NCBI RefSeq assembly: GCF_041860085.1
Contig: NZ_CP124747.1
Coordinates: 3,286,001-3,350,000 of the forward strand
DNA: 64,000 nt
Source of the DNA: Schlesneria sp. DSM 10557
GTDB lineage: Bacteria; Planctomycetota; Planctomycetia; Planctomycetales; Planctomycetaceae
Direction of reading: 5' to 3'
The stretch's first letter is position 1. Each line of letters starts with the position of its first letter. Shown here one piece after another: positions 9,590-18,422 of this stretch. The notes below the pieces were generated by a model, which was given only the letters and a program-made list of their open reading frames with translations, was not told the DNA's origin and ran no database searches. A program made the translations under genes and the position numbers.

Positions 9590-10969
9590 GTGAACCATCC
9601 ACCCTATTCCGACCATCACCGCAATGTCGGGGAGTTGACTGCAACGCGCCGGGGATTTCTCGGAGCCACAGGAGGTGTCGCGGCAACAGCGCTCTGGTCA
9701 GGACTTTCTCAGGCGGCCCTCGCACAGCCGGAAGCATTCGGCAAAGCCAAGTCTGTGATCATGATTTTCAACTGCGGTGGTCCCAGTCACATCGATTTGT
9801 GGGATCCGAAGCCGAACGCGGGTGACTCGGTCCGGGGACCGTTCCAGACGATTGATACGAATGTGCCGGGCATCCACGTGACGGAAATGCTGCCACGCAT
9901 GTCCAAAATGGTCGACAAGCTCGCCATCCTGCGGACCGTCAACCACACGCAGGCGGGACACAACTCGGGAATGTACTATTCGACGGTCGGACGGCCCTAC
10001 CGGATCGACAGCACCCTGATCAACCCCAGCCCCGCCGACCACCCCAGTCTGGGAACCCTCGTCGGCTGGCTGGCGCGACGTGACGGCTACAGCAGCGGCA
10101 TTCCGCCGTATGTCATCGCGCCGTACCCTCACTGCGACAGTACCGTCTACATCACCCCCGGACAGTATGGTGGCTGCCTCGGCATGCATTACGATCCGCT
10201 GGTGCTCGACGCCGATCCGAACGACAAAGACTTCAAGGTGCGCAACCTGAAGCTTGACCCCAGCCTCACCCCCGACAAGTTCCGGGAACGATTGAGCCTG
10301 CTGAATCAGATGAACCAGAAGGGGATCGCGATCGCCTCCCCCTCGGCTACGGACATCGACCTCTATCAGTCCCAGGCCGCGAGTATCGTCTCGACCGACA
10401 AGGCGTCGGAAGCGTTTGATCTCTCGAAAGAGACCACAGAACTGCGAGACCGCTATGGTCGTCACACCTGGGGACAGTCTCACCTGCTCGCACGGCGGCT
10501 GGTGGAATCCGGCGTCCGCTTCGTCTCGGCCGTCAACGGTCGCAGCATCATCTGGGACACCCACCTGAATAACTTTGACCGGATGAAAAAGAGTCTCGTT
10601 CCCCCTATGGAACAGGCCTATGCGACGCTGCTAGAAGACCTGGAAGACCGGGGCCTGCTCGATTCCACCCTCGTCATCTGGACGGGTGACTTCGGCCGAA
10701 CCCCCATCATCAACAAAGACGCCGGACGTGACCACTGGCCGCAATGCTACACCGTCGTCTTGGCAGGGGCAGGAATTCGTGGGGGGCAAGTCGTGGGTGA
10801 ATCGGATAAGACCGGTGCCTTCCCCCACTCGCGCCCCATCTCACCTGCGGACATCAACGCCACTGTCTTCACAGCGATGGGCTACGACCCGCGTTCGATC
10901 ACGTACAGGATGCTGGACGGCCGCCCCATCCCCCTCTCGGAAGGGACGCCAATCCGGGAAGTCCTCTAA
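9590..10969 (+). CDS. DUF1501 family protein, Tat-exported
   Basis: A 459-residue DUF1501 protein (alkaline-phosphatase/sulfatase-like fold). I place the start at GTG 9590, with GGAGA about 10 bases upstream; the longer frame to 9548 lacks a site. A twin-arginine signal is present (TRRGFLGATGG, residues 19-29), followed by a hydrophobic Ala-rich stretch. The family signatures NCGGPSHIDLWDPKP, NHTQAGHNSG and WTGDFGRTP...GRDHWP are all visible. It probably acts in the cell envelope or secretory space. DUF1501 genes usually pair with DUF1549/1553 genes, as seen 5' of this one. Substrate unknown. Confidence 0.93.
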   Translation: MNHPPYSDHHRNVGELTATRRGFLGATGGVAATALWSGLSQAALAQPEAFGKAKSVIMIFNCGGPSHIDLWDPKPNAGDSVRGPFQTIDTNVPGIHVTEMLPRMSKMVDKLAILRTVNHTQAGHNSGMYYSTVGRPYRIDSTLINPSPADHPSLGTLVGWLARRDGYSSGIPPYVIAPYPHCDSTVYITPGQYGGCLGMHYDPLVLDADPNDKDFKVRNLKLDPSLTPDKFRERLSLLNQMNQKGIAIASPSATDIDLYQSQAASIVSTDKASEAFDLSKETTELRDRYGRHTWGQSHLLARRLVESGVRFVSAVNGRSIIWDTHLNNFDRMKKSLVPPMEQAYATLLEDLEDRGLLDSTLVIWTGDFGRTPIINKDAGRDHWPQCYTVVLAGAGIRGGQVVGESDKTGAFPHSRPISPADINATVFTAMGYDPRSITYRMLDGRPIPLSEGTPIREVL

Positions 10970-11358
10970 CGCTGAGTGGTGCTCGAACGCTGAGCGGATC
11001 AAGCGATCCATTGATTGCTCCGACAGCAGGCAATTGATTTGCTGATTTATGGATGCGATTCACTGGTAAGAGCCAGTTCGATAACGCCGCCGTGCGCTCT
11101 CGAACCAGAACATCCCGCGACGAATTGGGAACCGGTACTCCGACCGCTCACCAAGCGCACTTCCCCGTGATTTGCAGGGTTTTCACAACCGAAGACTCAC
11201 CCCCTAAACCCCGTTTTCAACTCGAATAATAGTGAGCATGCCACTGTATGACCGTCTTCGGTCATGCAGTGCCCTGTCTCACAGCCAGGAAAGAAGCACT
11301 GCTTCTACGAAGACTCCGAAGCAGTGGCATCAGCCCAACGATTAAACCTGGACATGCA
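10970..11358. other. Convergent intergenic region carrying repeat copy 1
   Basis: A 389-bp region between converging genes. Its distal part is occupied by a two-hairpin repeat (11236-11340); the rest shows no gene. The repeat may serve as a bidirectional terminator between the two transcripts. Confidence 0.5.
11236..11340 (-). repeat. Two-hairpin intergenic repeat, copy 1
   Basis: Read on the minus strand, a first hairpin (arms CACTGCTTC and GAAGCAGTG, about 11297-11327) is followed by a second (11240-11272, arms CACTGCATGACCG and CGGTCATACAGTG). The same two-hairpin arrangement occurs at 28560-28661 and 28703-28818. The second hairpin is nearly identical in all three copies (33 bp); the first is more variable. 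Confidence 0.85.
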
Positions 11359-12561
11359 CTAATTGGTTTTAGGCTGTCGCCACTGATCCAGTGCCACGGC
11401 AATAATGATGATGATCCCCAGCAGCATGTCCTGAATCGGATTCGTCACCCCGAGCGCTGTACAGCCACTGGTAATCGCCGACATGATCAGGGCTCCGGTC
11501 AGCGTCCCCAGGACGGAAGCGCGCGCCCCCTTCAGGCTGCCGCCGCCGATGATCACCGAGGCAATCACTTTGAGCTCCAGCCCCAGCCCCGAGGTCGGGT
11601 TGCCAACCGACAAACGGGAGAACTGGTACAGCCCCGCAATTCCCGCGAATAGCCCCCCCAGCACATAGATCGCAATCTTGTTGCGGCGAACGTCGATCCC
11701 ACACAGGCGGGCTGTCGCTTCGTTGGAACCAATCGCGAAGACATATCGACCGAAGACAGTGAAGTGCAGCACAGCCGCCAGGATCGCCGTCAGCACCAGC
11801 GTCCACCAGATCCCGACGGGCAATCCGTAGACCAGCGCCGTCGGGCGGTTGCTGAGGAGATTCTGGAGCCAGAGGGGGACCTGTGACGCGATGTCAGGCC
11901 TGACCGTGGTATTGTCCGCCACCCACTTCGCCCATCCGAGATAGATCTGCATGGTTCCCAAGGTCACGATGAACGGAACCATCTTCAGATAGCTGATCAG
12001 CAAGCCATTGATCAGTCCGCACAGACAACCCGTGCCAATGCCGATGAACAGAGACAACCAGGGGGTCCAGGGTGACCAGCGGACCGATGCCGCAGTGACT
12101 GTTTCGCGAAGTGCCGTGAGCGATTCAATCCTCGATTTCGCCTCAGCAACGACCGCGGCTTCTTTCGCTCGCTTGAGATCGTCTTCCGCCACCTTCAGCT
12201 TCTGGTTCACTCCCGCCAGATTCTCACCCACGGCCAGCCGTAAAGCCAGATCTTCCTTCAAACTCCAGGCAAGCATTGTGGCGGCGAGCGCAATTGCCGT
12301 TCCAACCGACAGATCGATTCCCCCGGCGATAATCACCACGGTCATCCCCAGTGCGGCGACAGCGACGATCGCGGTTTGAGTCGCGACGTTTCGCATATTC
12401 TGTTCGGTCGCAAACATGGCCTTGGGACCATGTGTCCATCGATCCGCAATGGTGAACAGCAGGATCACTGCGAATAGAGCAAGAAAGGGTCGCAGGAGAC
12501 TGACAATCCAGTTCCACGAACTTCCGACCACGGAACTGGAGACACTCAGTTGACTGGCCAT
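11359..12561 (-). CDS. Ribose-type ABC transporter permease with a coiled-coil insertion
   Basis: A 400-residue RbsC-type inner-membrane permease for sugar import. Recognisable parts are [19 protein letters not shown] near residue 70, [14 protein letters not shown] in the middle, [15 protein letters not shown], and [15 protein letters not shown] near the end, with about ten hydrophobic segments. Between the second and third hydrophobic blocks (residues about 110-155) is an Ala/Glu/Lys-rich stretch ([18 protein letters not shown]) that reads as a coiled coil and is not usual in RbsC. It follows a Gfo/Idh/MocA gene by 33 bp on the same strand. No ATP-binding or sugar-binding gene is adjacent. 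ATG at 12561 was preferred over TTG at 12579. Confidence 0.88.
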   Translation of the reverse strand: MASQLSVSSSVVGSSWNWIVSLLRPFLALFAVILLFTIADRWTHGPKAMFATEQNMRNVATQTAIVAVAALGMTVVIIAGGIDLSVGTAIALAATMLAWSLKEDLALRLAVGENLAGVNQKLKVAEDDLKRAKEAAVVAEAKSRIESLTALRETVTAASVRWSPWTPWLSLFIGIGTGCLCGLINGLLISYLKMVPFIVTLGTMQIYLGWAKWVADNTTVRPDIASQVPLWLQNLLSNRPTALVYGLPVGIWWTLVLTAILAAVLHFTVFGRYVFAIGSNEATARLCGIDVRRNKIAIYVLGGLFAGIAGLYQFSRLSVGNPTSGLGLELKVIASVIIGGGSLKGARASVLGTLTGALIMSAITSGCTALGVTNPIQDMLLGIIIIIAVALDQWRQPKTN

Positions 12562-12594
12562 GTGACAGTAGTTTCCCAAGATGCACAGGTTGAT

Positions 12595-13710
12595 TTACTT
12601 CGAGACGGGCCGCTTCGGATCCTTCAGCAGCGGCAGCGAAACCCGTTTTCCCGTCCAGGAAGACTGATAGATCGCCAGCACAATCTCTACAGCCTTCCGC
12701 CCTTCCTCCCCGGTGATCTTCGGCTTTTGACCAAGCTGTATGGCCTTCATGAAATCCTTGATCTGTTCCATATGCCCCTGGCAGCTGATCGCCTTAGGAT
12801 CGCTCGCTCCCCCCTGGCTTTCCTGACGGTTCATCAGCTTGTCGGTAATCGCCCGATCTTTCGGCTTGGACTTTTCAAACTTCCACAGCAGGACATCATC
12901 CTGTTCAACAATCACCGATCCCGCTGTTCCATGGATTTCCGTCTTCTTCAGCAATCCGGGCCAGGCGGTCGTGCTCGCGGTGATCGTCCCGACAGCGCCA
13001 TTCTTGAACTTCAACGCGGCAACACCGACATCTTCCACTTCGATGCGGTCATGCCCCAACGTGGAAGTGACGGCGCTCACTTCACTGACCTCCCCCATCA
13101 GCCAGTACAGCAGATCGACGTTGTGGATGGCCTGATTCATGTAGGCTCCTCCGCCGTCCAGATTCCAGGTTCCCCGCCAGCCTGTCTTGACGGGAGTTTT
13201 CGCTCCCTTCAGTTGAGGGCCGTCATAGTATTCCTGTGACCGCCACCACTTGACGAACGTATCCCCCAGCACCAGCTTCCCAAATCGTCCCTCGGCAATC
13301 GCTTCTTTCAGAGCGATGTTGGCGGGACTGAAGCGGGACTGGAAGATCGGACAGAGCATCACGCCGTTCCGCCGGCAGGCTTCCAGAATGGTGTCGCATC
13401 GCTTGAGCGTAATCTCCATCGGCTTTTCGATGACGATGTGCTTTTTGGCTTGGGCCGCTTTGACAGCCGGTTCCATGTGAGCCCCGCTGGGCGTACAGAT
13501 CGAAACAATTTGAATCGCTGGATCCGCCAGCATCTCGTCCAGATCGTAGTACGCTTTTACGCCGGGATAATTGGCTGCAAAGGTATCTGCTGAAGCCGGA
13601 GTCTGACTGTAGCACCCAACGAGCCTGGTCCCCTTAATCCGCTTGATCGCTTCGGCATGGAAATTGGCAATCATTCCACAACCGATTATCCCGAATCCGA
13701 CCTGAGACAT
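12595..13710 (-). CDS. Gfo/Idh/MocA family oxidoreductase
   Basis: A 371-residue NAD(P)-dependent sugar or inositol dehydrogenase-type enzyme. The N-terminal Rossmann motif is GIIGCGMIANFHAEA, and the family EKP motif is in IVIEKPMEI. The C-terminal domain has GGGAYMNQAIHNVDLLYWL with the catalytic-type His. The start is ATG 13710, with an AAGG upstream; the longer frame to 13749 has no support. No signal peptide, so cytoplasmic. It is transcribed with the downstream sugar permease, suggesting it acts on an imported sugar or polyol; the exact substrate is not predictable. Confidence 0.92.
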   Translation of the reverse strand: MSQVGFGIIGCGMIANFHAEAIKRIKGTRLVGCYSQTPASADTFAANYPGVKAYYDLDEMLADPAIQIVSICTPSGAHMEPAVKAAQAKKHIVIEKPMEITLKRCDTILEACRRNGVMLCPIFQSRFSPANIALKEAIAEGRFGKLVLGDTFVKWWRSQEYYDGPQLKGAKTPVKTGWRGTWNLDGGGAYMNQAIHNVDLLYWLMGEVSEVSAVTSTLGHDRIEVEDVGVAALKFKNGAVGTITASTTAWPGLLKKTEIHGTAGSVIVEQDDVLLWKFEKSKPKDRAITDKLMNRQESQGGASDPKAISCQGHMEQIKDFMKAIQLGQKPKITGEEGRKAVEIVLAIYQSSWTGKRVSLPLLKDPKRPVSK

Positions 13711-14455
13711 GATGAGCCTTAATCTGGGTGCAATTTGGCCGTGCGTCATCAGCCAGTGGCAGGCTTGAGCCAGGATTGTGCAGGCATGCTCGACAGATCG
13801 GCGTCAAATCCCGAGGCACATCACAATCCCCATCGCCCAACGCCCCCCGTTCAAGGACAAGATCACGCACGGAGGTTTGGTGGAGCCCCCGATTCTACCG
13901 CCCTCGTGCTCCGAGTTCGATCGTCCCGATCATGTTTCCCAGTCAGCGTGCCATTTCCAAGCCGGAGGCGCAGCCAACTCAGTCCAACGCAACGACTGTG
14001 ATCCTCATCGGATAGCCCCGGTTGACGCGTCCTCGCGGCTACCGGGGCGGCGCCAGCCGCAAGAGGTTTTTCGTACGCGCCCCTCCACCAAATACTCACC
14101 CGCCTCGCAAGTCGTGACGTATTAGTCTCGGCCACCCCGACATTAGCAGCGTACAACATCATCTGCTCTGTTCCCCCTTGTTCTATTGAAAGCGAAACCA
14201 TGACAATCATCGGCATGTTCTGCCGTTCCATACGGATGTGGCCGACTTTTACCTGAATTCCCATTCGTCCTGCGGCAATCTTCTGAATCGCCACGATCCT
14301 GGAACGCATTGAAATTCCGGGCAAATTCTTAGTGCCTGAGTGACGCGGAACGGGATTTGAGCGTTCGAGAGTTCCGCTTGAGTCTCCAGACAAATCCAAT
14401 CTACAAACGGTCCATCCAGTCCAGGACACCGAATTCATCTGCAGGATGGGTGACC
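13711..14455. other. 745-bp divergent intergenic region
   Basis: No believable coding frame: the frames on both strands have random-looking composition. One GC-rich imperfect hairpin at about 14030-14068 (GCGGCT and AGCCGC arms) is followed by a short T run and may be a terminator. Promoters for the flanking divergent genes should lie here but none is clear by eye. Confidence 0.4.
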
Positions 14456-15157
14456 ATGTCGAGATCAATGCAGTCGGCCTATCTCCACATTGTTGCTCTG
14501 GGACTTGTTTCCGGTTGTGCAGTCTGGTCGCCCGCGACGATTGTGCTCGACGATTCCCATTCTGAGCTTCTGGTTGCTTCGTTAAGAGAATCGGACGGCA
14601 CGAATGAGATCGTTCGATTGATCCGAGAACCCGGTGATGGAGGGGAACTGAAAGTCAGCGGAGTTCCTCTGGTTGATCTTGAGTCCGCGATCTCCAGTCA
14701 AAATCGGGTCTCTACGCAATCGCTATTGCAGCAGTTTGAGTACTGCAAGCTCATCGCGGTTTCGACCGTTCCAAGCTTGAACGCGAATGCTTCGACGGGA
14801 GATGACAAGGCAACAGCGGCTCGTCAACCGCTTCCGTCTGAAAAACGGACTCTGGCTGGACGAGTCGTCTCTGTCGACGAGGATTCCATCGTGCTGGAAG
14901 AGGTCGTTCTGATTGACGAATCCGCAAGACAGACGTCAGGCGTTCCGATTGTCCAGAAAGTTCCGTACGTCAGTCGCTTGTTCAAGACGACAGGCGTGCT
15001 GGTGGAGCCAGTCGCGATCCCGGGCCAGGTCCATGTCCCCCTTCGCGATATCCAGCAGGTGGAAAGTGTCGCCGCGACAAGTTGGCCATCCGTGCAGCAG
15101 AACGGTTTTCAACGGATCGGAGTCGACTTCGACTTCACGATTCCGCCTCAGCGCTGA
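14456..15157 (+). CDS. Putative lipoprotein of unknown function
   Basis: A 233-residue protein. I chose ATG 14456 because it gives an export signal ending in the lipobox LVSGC (Cys at residue 21) and has GGATGG upstream. No catalytic motif is visible. Residues about 161-180 (GVPIVQKVPYVSRLFKTTGV) resemble the short P-x-x-x-x-x-P-x-x-x-x-L-F motif near the end of secretin-type proteins, but no secretin domain is present. It is probably attached to a membrane facing the periplasm. It lies just before the mobile island; no operon partner. Planctomycete-restricted by impression only. Confidence 0.7.
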   Translation: MSRSMQSAYLHIVALGLVSGCAVWSPATIVLDDSHSELLVASLRESDGTNEIVRLIREPGDGGELKVSGVPLVDLESAISSQNRVSTQSLLQQFEYCKLIAVSTVPSLNANASTGDDKATAARQPLPSEKRTLAGRVVSVDEDSIVLEEVVLIDESARQTSGVPIVQKVPYVSRLFKTTGVLVEPVAIPGQVHVPLRDIQQVESVAATSWPSVQQNGFQRIGVDFDFTIPPQR

Positions 15158-15200
15158 TCTTGGCGTTCCCACGGCTTCCTCGTTCCCGAGGTAGGCCTCA

Positions 15201-15243
15201 CACACTCCCAGTTCAGCCCTCCTGTCGCGGAACGACAGGGCTA
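15201..15243 (-). repeat. REP-like hairpin repeat, arm A of an inverted pair
   Basis: A 43-bp repeat containing a perfect 7-bp hairpin (CCTGTCG, loop TTCCG, CGACAGG). It matches arm B at 18575-18617 at 41 of 43 positions in the opposite orientation. Arms A and B were probably 31 bp apart before the group II intron inserted between them. Confidence 0.85.
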
Positions 15244-15319
15244 CATCGAGTCAGATCAGACCCACTCTACCAAAGATAGGGGTAGGAAGGACCGATTGAA
15301 TTCGGTCCCCCCTCCCTCC

Positions 15320-15352
15320 GAACCGTACGGGCGGTTTTCCCGCATACGGCTC
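15320..15352 (-). ncRNA. Group II intron domain V
   Basis: The 33-nt minus-strand sequence starts GAGCCGTATGCGG and ends CCGTACGGTTC with a GAAA-type loop region between. It has the invariant AGC catalytic triad and bulge typical of domain V. A short GC-rich stem (domain VI, about 15277-15319) follows, leading to the 3' splice site. Domain V begins only a few bases after the reverse transcriptase stop codon. Confidence 0.88.
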
Positions 15353-15357
15353 TCTAG

Positions 15358-16716
15358 TCAGTCGGTTCTTATGGATTGGACGAAGCGGACATGGGTTCCA
15401 TTCAGGTCTTTGTACCCGTGTTCTGCAAAGAAGCGAATTGGCCAACGGATATGAGAGGGACTGCGTTGCGGGTTCCGTCGATGCCGTTTCTTGAGAATCC
15501 GTCGGAGTCTGCGGCGAATCGTTTCGTCGTACTTTTGAAAGATGCTCCAGTGGCAATGACGGAAATAGGCAAACCATCCTTGGGCGGTCTGGTTGATCCG
15601 CTGGATGATCGTCTCCAGCGAGTCACCGGATTGGCGTGGGGTCAGATCGCGGATGCGATCCATAAACCGTTTGTGACTCTTGGCACGAGGGAAACGAAGG
15701 TTTCCTCGAAATGAGTACCCGAGAAAAGAGAAACTCTTGACGCGTGAGTCGACGATGCTTGTCTTTTCAGAATGGAGTGTGAGTCCGTTCGCCTGAACCC
15801 ATGTGCTCACCGTTGCAAGAGCTGCTTCCGCTTCCTCCTGAGATCGACACAGGATGACGAAGTCATCCGCATACCGAACCAATTGGAAACCGTTCTCGCT
15901 CAGGAGGTGGTCCAGGGGGTTGAGATAGGCGTTGGCCAGGACGGGGGACAGCACCGCGCCTTGTGGTACACCGGCAATCGGAGTCCACGGACGCAAGTCT
16001 TCGATAATCCCCTGATCAAGAAACATCTTGATCAAGCCGATCACGCTACGATCCGAGATCTGTTCCTGAACAAGCGCCAGTAAGCGATCTTTGGGAATCG
16101 TATCGAAGAAACTCTTTAAATCGGCGTCGACCACATACACGTACCCTTCTTTGAGCAAACGTTCCACGCAACACAGAGCGTGATGACAGCCGCGTCCATG
16201 CCGGAAGCCGAAGCTTCGCTCATGGAATGTCGCGTCCAGAATCGGTTCAATCACATGAACCAACGCCGTTTGCACGACGCGGTCCCGGACCGTCGGAATT
16301 CCCAGTGGTCGCTTCTCCTGACTTCCTGGCTTCGGAATCCAAGTCCGTTTGACGAAAGAAGGGACATAAGTTCCTTCCCGCAGTTGATCGCGCATCCTGC
16401 CGAGTTCCTGCCGCTCGTTCGCCTCGAAGTCGTCCACTGTTTGTCGATCCACTCCCGCCGCTCCCTTCTTGCCGACTACCTTGCGGGCAGCGCAGAAGAG
16501 ATTCATTGCGCTAAACACCTTGTCCATCAGCGTATGCCATTTTCCTCCTCTCACTTTGTGTTCCAAAAGTGTCGCCAACATGCGCTCTGTCCAAACCGCG
16601 GGGTGAGCCCACTGAGCAATGCTCGGTGTCTCTCCGGCCGGTGTAGCCGCGAACGGCACTGTGATCGGGATATAATCCCGCCTGGAGGCGGGCTTTCTTC
16701 CTTTTGGTTTAGTCAT
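15358..16716 (-). CDS. Group II intron reverse transcriptase/maturase
   Basis: A 452-residue intron-encoded protein that helps its intron RNA splice and copies it into DNA during retrohoming. The start ATG at 16716 has GAGGTG just upstream; the longer frame to 16857 is in intron RNA. Reverse transcriptase blocks are visible: RPLGIPTVRDRVVQ (about 136-149), SFGFRHGRGCHHAL (168-181), VDADLKSFFDTI (196-207), GVPQGAVLSPVLAN (249-262) and the catalytic YADD (282-285). A maturase (GIIM-type) region follows from about 365. There is no HNH endonuclease domain. The ORF looks intact although the intron 5' region is broken by an IS. Confidence 0.93.
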   Translation of the reverse strand: MTKPKGRKPASRRDYIPITVPFAATPAGETPSIAQWAHPAVWTERMLATLLEHKVRGGKWHTLMDKVFSAMNLFCAARKVVGKKGAAGVDRQTVDDFEANERQELGRMRDQLREGTYVPSFVKRTWIPKPGSQEKRPLGIPTVRDRVVQTALVHVIEPILDATFHERSFGFRHGRGCHHALCCVERLLKEGYVYVVDADLKSFFDTIPKDRLLALVQEQISDRSVIGLIKMFLDQGIIEDLRPWTPIAGVPQGAVLSPVLANAYLNPLDHLLSENGFQLVRYADDFVILCRSQEEAEAALATVSTWVQANGLTLHSEKTSIVDSRVKSFSFLGYSFRGNLRFPRAKSHKRFMDRIRDLTPRQSGDSLETIIQRINQTAQGWFAYFRHCHWSIFQKYDETIRRRLRRILKKRHRRNPQRSPSHIRWPIRFFAEHGYKDLNGTHVRFVQSIRTD

Positions 16717-17268
16717 TGCACCTCGACCTTCCTGTTCCCCTTGGCTCCACCGCGTTTTGCTGCACGGCTTCACGGCTACTATGGGAACTCTGACTTCTGT
16801 CGGACGCTTCAACCAGCTTGTTCCGGTGTCGTTGATTCGCTCCTGTCTGTGGGCCACAACACGATGCCCACCAGGCCTGGACCATTCAGCATGGAGCGAT
16901 CCCCACTCCCCGTTTCTGTCGACGCAAGCTGTCCACGACCTTTTTTTTCCGACAGATCTCTCTGCTTATCTCGTTTGACCTTCCAACCATTCCGACCTCA
17001 ACCACCGCATCGCCTTTTCACCACGATCGATTTGTCACGTTACATCACCGTCGTGGTTTGCCGTGTAGCTCGTCAGGGAAGATCCCAGGAGCAGAAGAAG
17101 GGCTCCTTCACACAGCTGAGGGTTCGCCATTGACTAGCAGGCTCCCCGACAGGCTTGGCCGAATCAGGTTCACTTTCGTTTCGGACTGGTTGTTCTCCTC
17201 AGTGGACTTGCCCATGAAATGTGGGCGCGAGGAAAAGCGAGTATGCTTTTCTTCAAGGAGTCCAGATT

Positions 17269-17565
17269 ATGTCGAAAGAACGTCGGAAGCACACGCCGGA
17301 GTTTAAGCGTGAGGCATTGAGTCTGATCAGCAGTCAACAGTTGTCCGTAGCAGAGGTGTCGCGCCGCCTGGGTGTCAGTCAAACGCTGCTCTACAAGTGG
17401 AAAGCGCAGTTCGCGGCGCAGGGCGAGCAGGCCTTTCCCGGCCAAGGCCAGCAGACGGCCCAGGAAGCCGAGCTGTCGCGATTGCGTCGCGAAGTCGAGC
17501 TCTTACGGATGGAACGTGACATTTTAAAAAAAGCGACACAGTTCTTCGCGAAGGAGTCCAAATGA
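17269..17565 (+). CDS. IS3-family OrfA (HTH protein), copy 1
   Basis: A 98-residue DNA-binding part of the transposase. A helix-turn-helix lies at residues about 10-45 (HTPEFKREALSLISSQQLSV, then SRRLGVSQTLLYKWK), followed by a leucine-zipper-like coil (LSRLRREVELLRMERDILKK). The start is ATG 17269, with AAGGAG 8 bases upstream. A seven-A run at 17526-17532 lies in the right phase (A_AAA_AAA) for a -1 shift into orfB. The orfA stop also overlaps the orfB start as ATGA. Confidence 0.94.
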   Translation: MSKERRKHTPEFKREALSLISSQQLSVAEVSRRLGVSQTLLYKWKAQFAAQGEQAFPGQGQQTAQEAELSRLRREVELLRMERDILKKATQFFAKESK

Positions 17566-18422
17566 AATATCAGTTCATTGAAGACCATCGCACTGTGTGG
17601 CCTGCCACAGTTCAATGTCGGGTATTGGACGTTTCTCGCAGCGGATACTACGCCTGGCGAAAACGCCCCGCCAGTGAATCTTCACGGCGACGCGAGGAAC
17701 TGACGCGTCGCATTCAGACCATTCATGCGATGAAGTATCATGATGTTTATGGAGCGCCACGACTTCAGGCAGAACTGAAAGCTCAAGGCCATCCCTGTAA
17801 TCGGAAGACCGTTGCTCGCTGCATGAAAGAGGCAGGAATCAAGGCCTCGACGGTGAAGAAGTTCCGCGTGAGCACGACGGATTCCAATCATTCTCATCCG
17901 GTGGCTGACAATGTCGTGGATCGTGAGTTTGCTCCGTCTCAAAAGAATCAGACATGGGCAGCAGACATCACCTACATTCCGACAGAGGAAGGATGGCTTT
18001 ATCTGGCGGCCGTCGAAGATTTGTACTCACGCAAGATCGTAGGCTGGTCGATGTCAGAGCGAATTGACAGTCGACTGGTCGTCGATGCGCTGGAGATGGC
18101 GGTCCAGCGAGAACTCCCTGCCGAGGGCCTGGTGGCGCACTCGGACCGGGGTGTGCAGTATGCCAGCGAGCACTACCAGACTCATTTGAGACGAAATCAG
18201 ATCACCTGCTCGATGAGTCGCCGAGGCAACTGCTGGGATAACGCACCGATGGAGAGCTTCTTCGCCACCTTGAAGAAGGAACTGGTACACCGCGAACGGT
18301 ATCAGACCCATTCGCAAGCGCGCCAAAGCCTCTTCGAATACATCGAAGCGTTTTACAACCGCGTACGAAGGCACTCGACGATCGGGTATCTCCCACCCGT
18401 CAAGTTCGAACAGGCCATTTAA
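17562..18422 (+). CDS. IS3-family OrfB transposase (DDE), copy 1
   Basis: A 286-residue catalytic part of the transposase with an RNase H-like DDE integrase core. The acidic residues are visible as D135 (AADITYIPT), D195 (AHSDRGVQYA) and E231 (NAPMESFFATLKKE). The spacing of 35 residues between the second D and the E is standard. An HTH_21-type segment lies at about 40-95. It can be made as an OrfAB fusion through the upstream A7 slippery run. The full-length frame suggests a potentially active element. Confidence 0.95.
   Translation: MKYQFIEDHRTVWPATVQCRVLDVSRSGYYAWRKRPASESSRRREELTRRIQTIHAMKYHDVYGAPRLQAELKAQGHPCNRKTVARCMKEAGIKASTVKKFRVSTTDSNHSHPVADNVVDREFAPSQKNQTWAADITYIPTEEGWLYLAAVEDLYSRKIVGWSMSERIDSRLVVDALEMAVQRELPAEGLVAHSDRGVQYASEHYQTHLRRNQITCSMSRRGNCWDNAPMESFFATLKKELVHRERYQTHSQARQSLFEYIEAFYNRVRRHSTIGYLPPVKFEQAI

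Noticed and set aside
9698-10564. 288-codon minus-strand frame opposite the DUF1501 gene
   Set aside because: Antisense shadow of a strongly recognised gene in GC-rich DNA; no motif.
17109-17113. GTGTG on the minus strand as the group II intron 5' end
   Set aside because: It would leave only about 400 nt for domains I-III and put the boundary next to no repeat; the GTGCG at 18574 beside the hairpin repeat fits better.
16180-17133. 317-codon plus-strand frame antisense to the group II intron ORF
   Set aside because: Its composition is that of an antisense shadow, it has no ribosome-binding site, and it overlaps the clear reverse transcriptase on the other strand.
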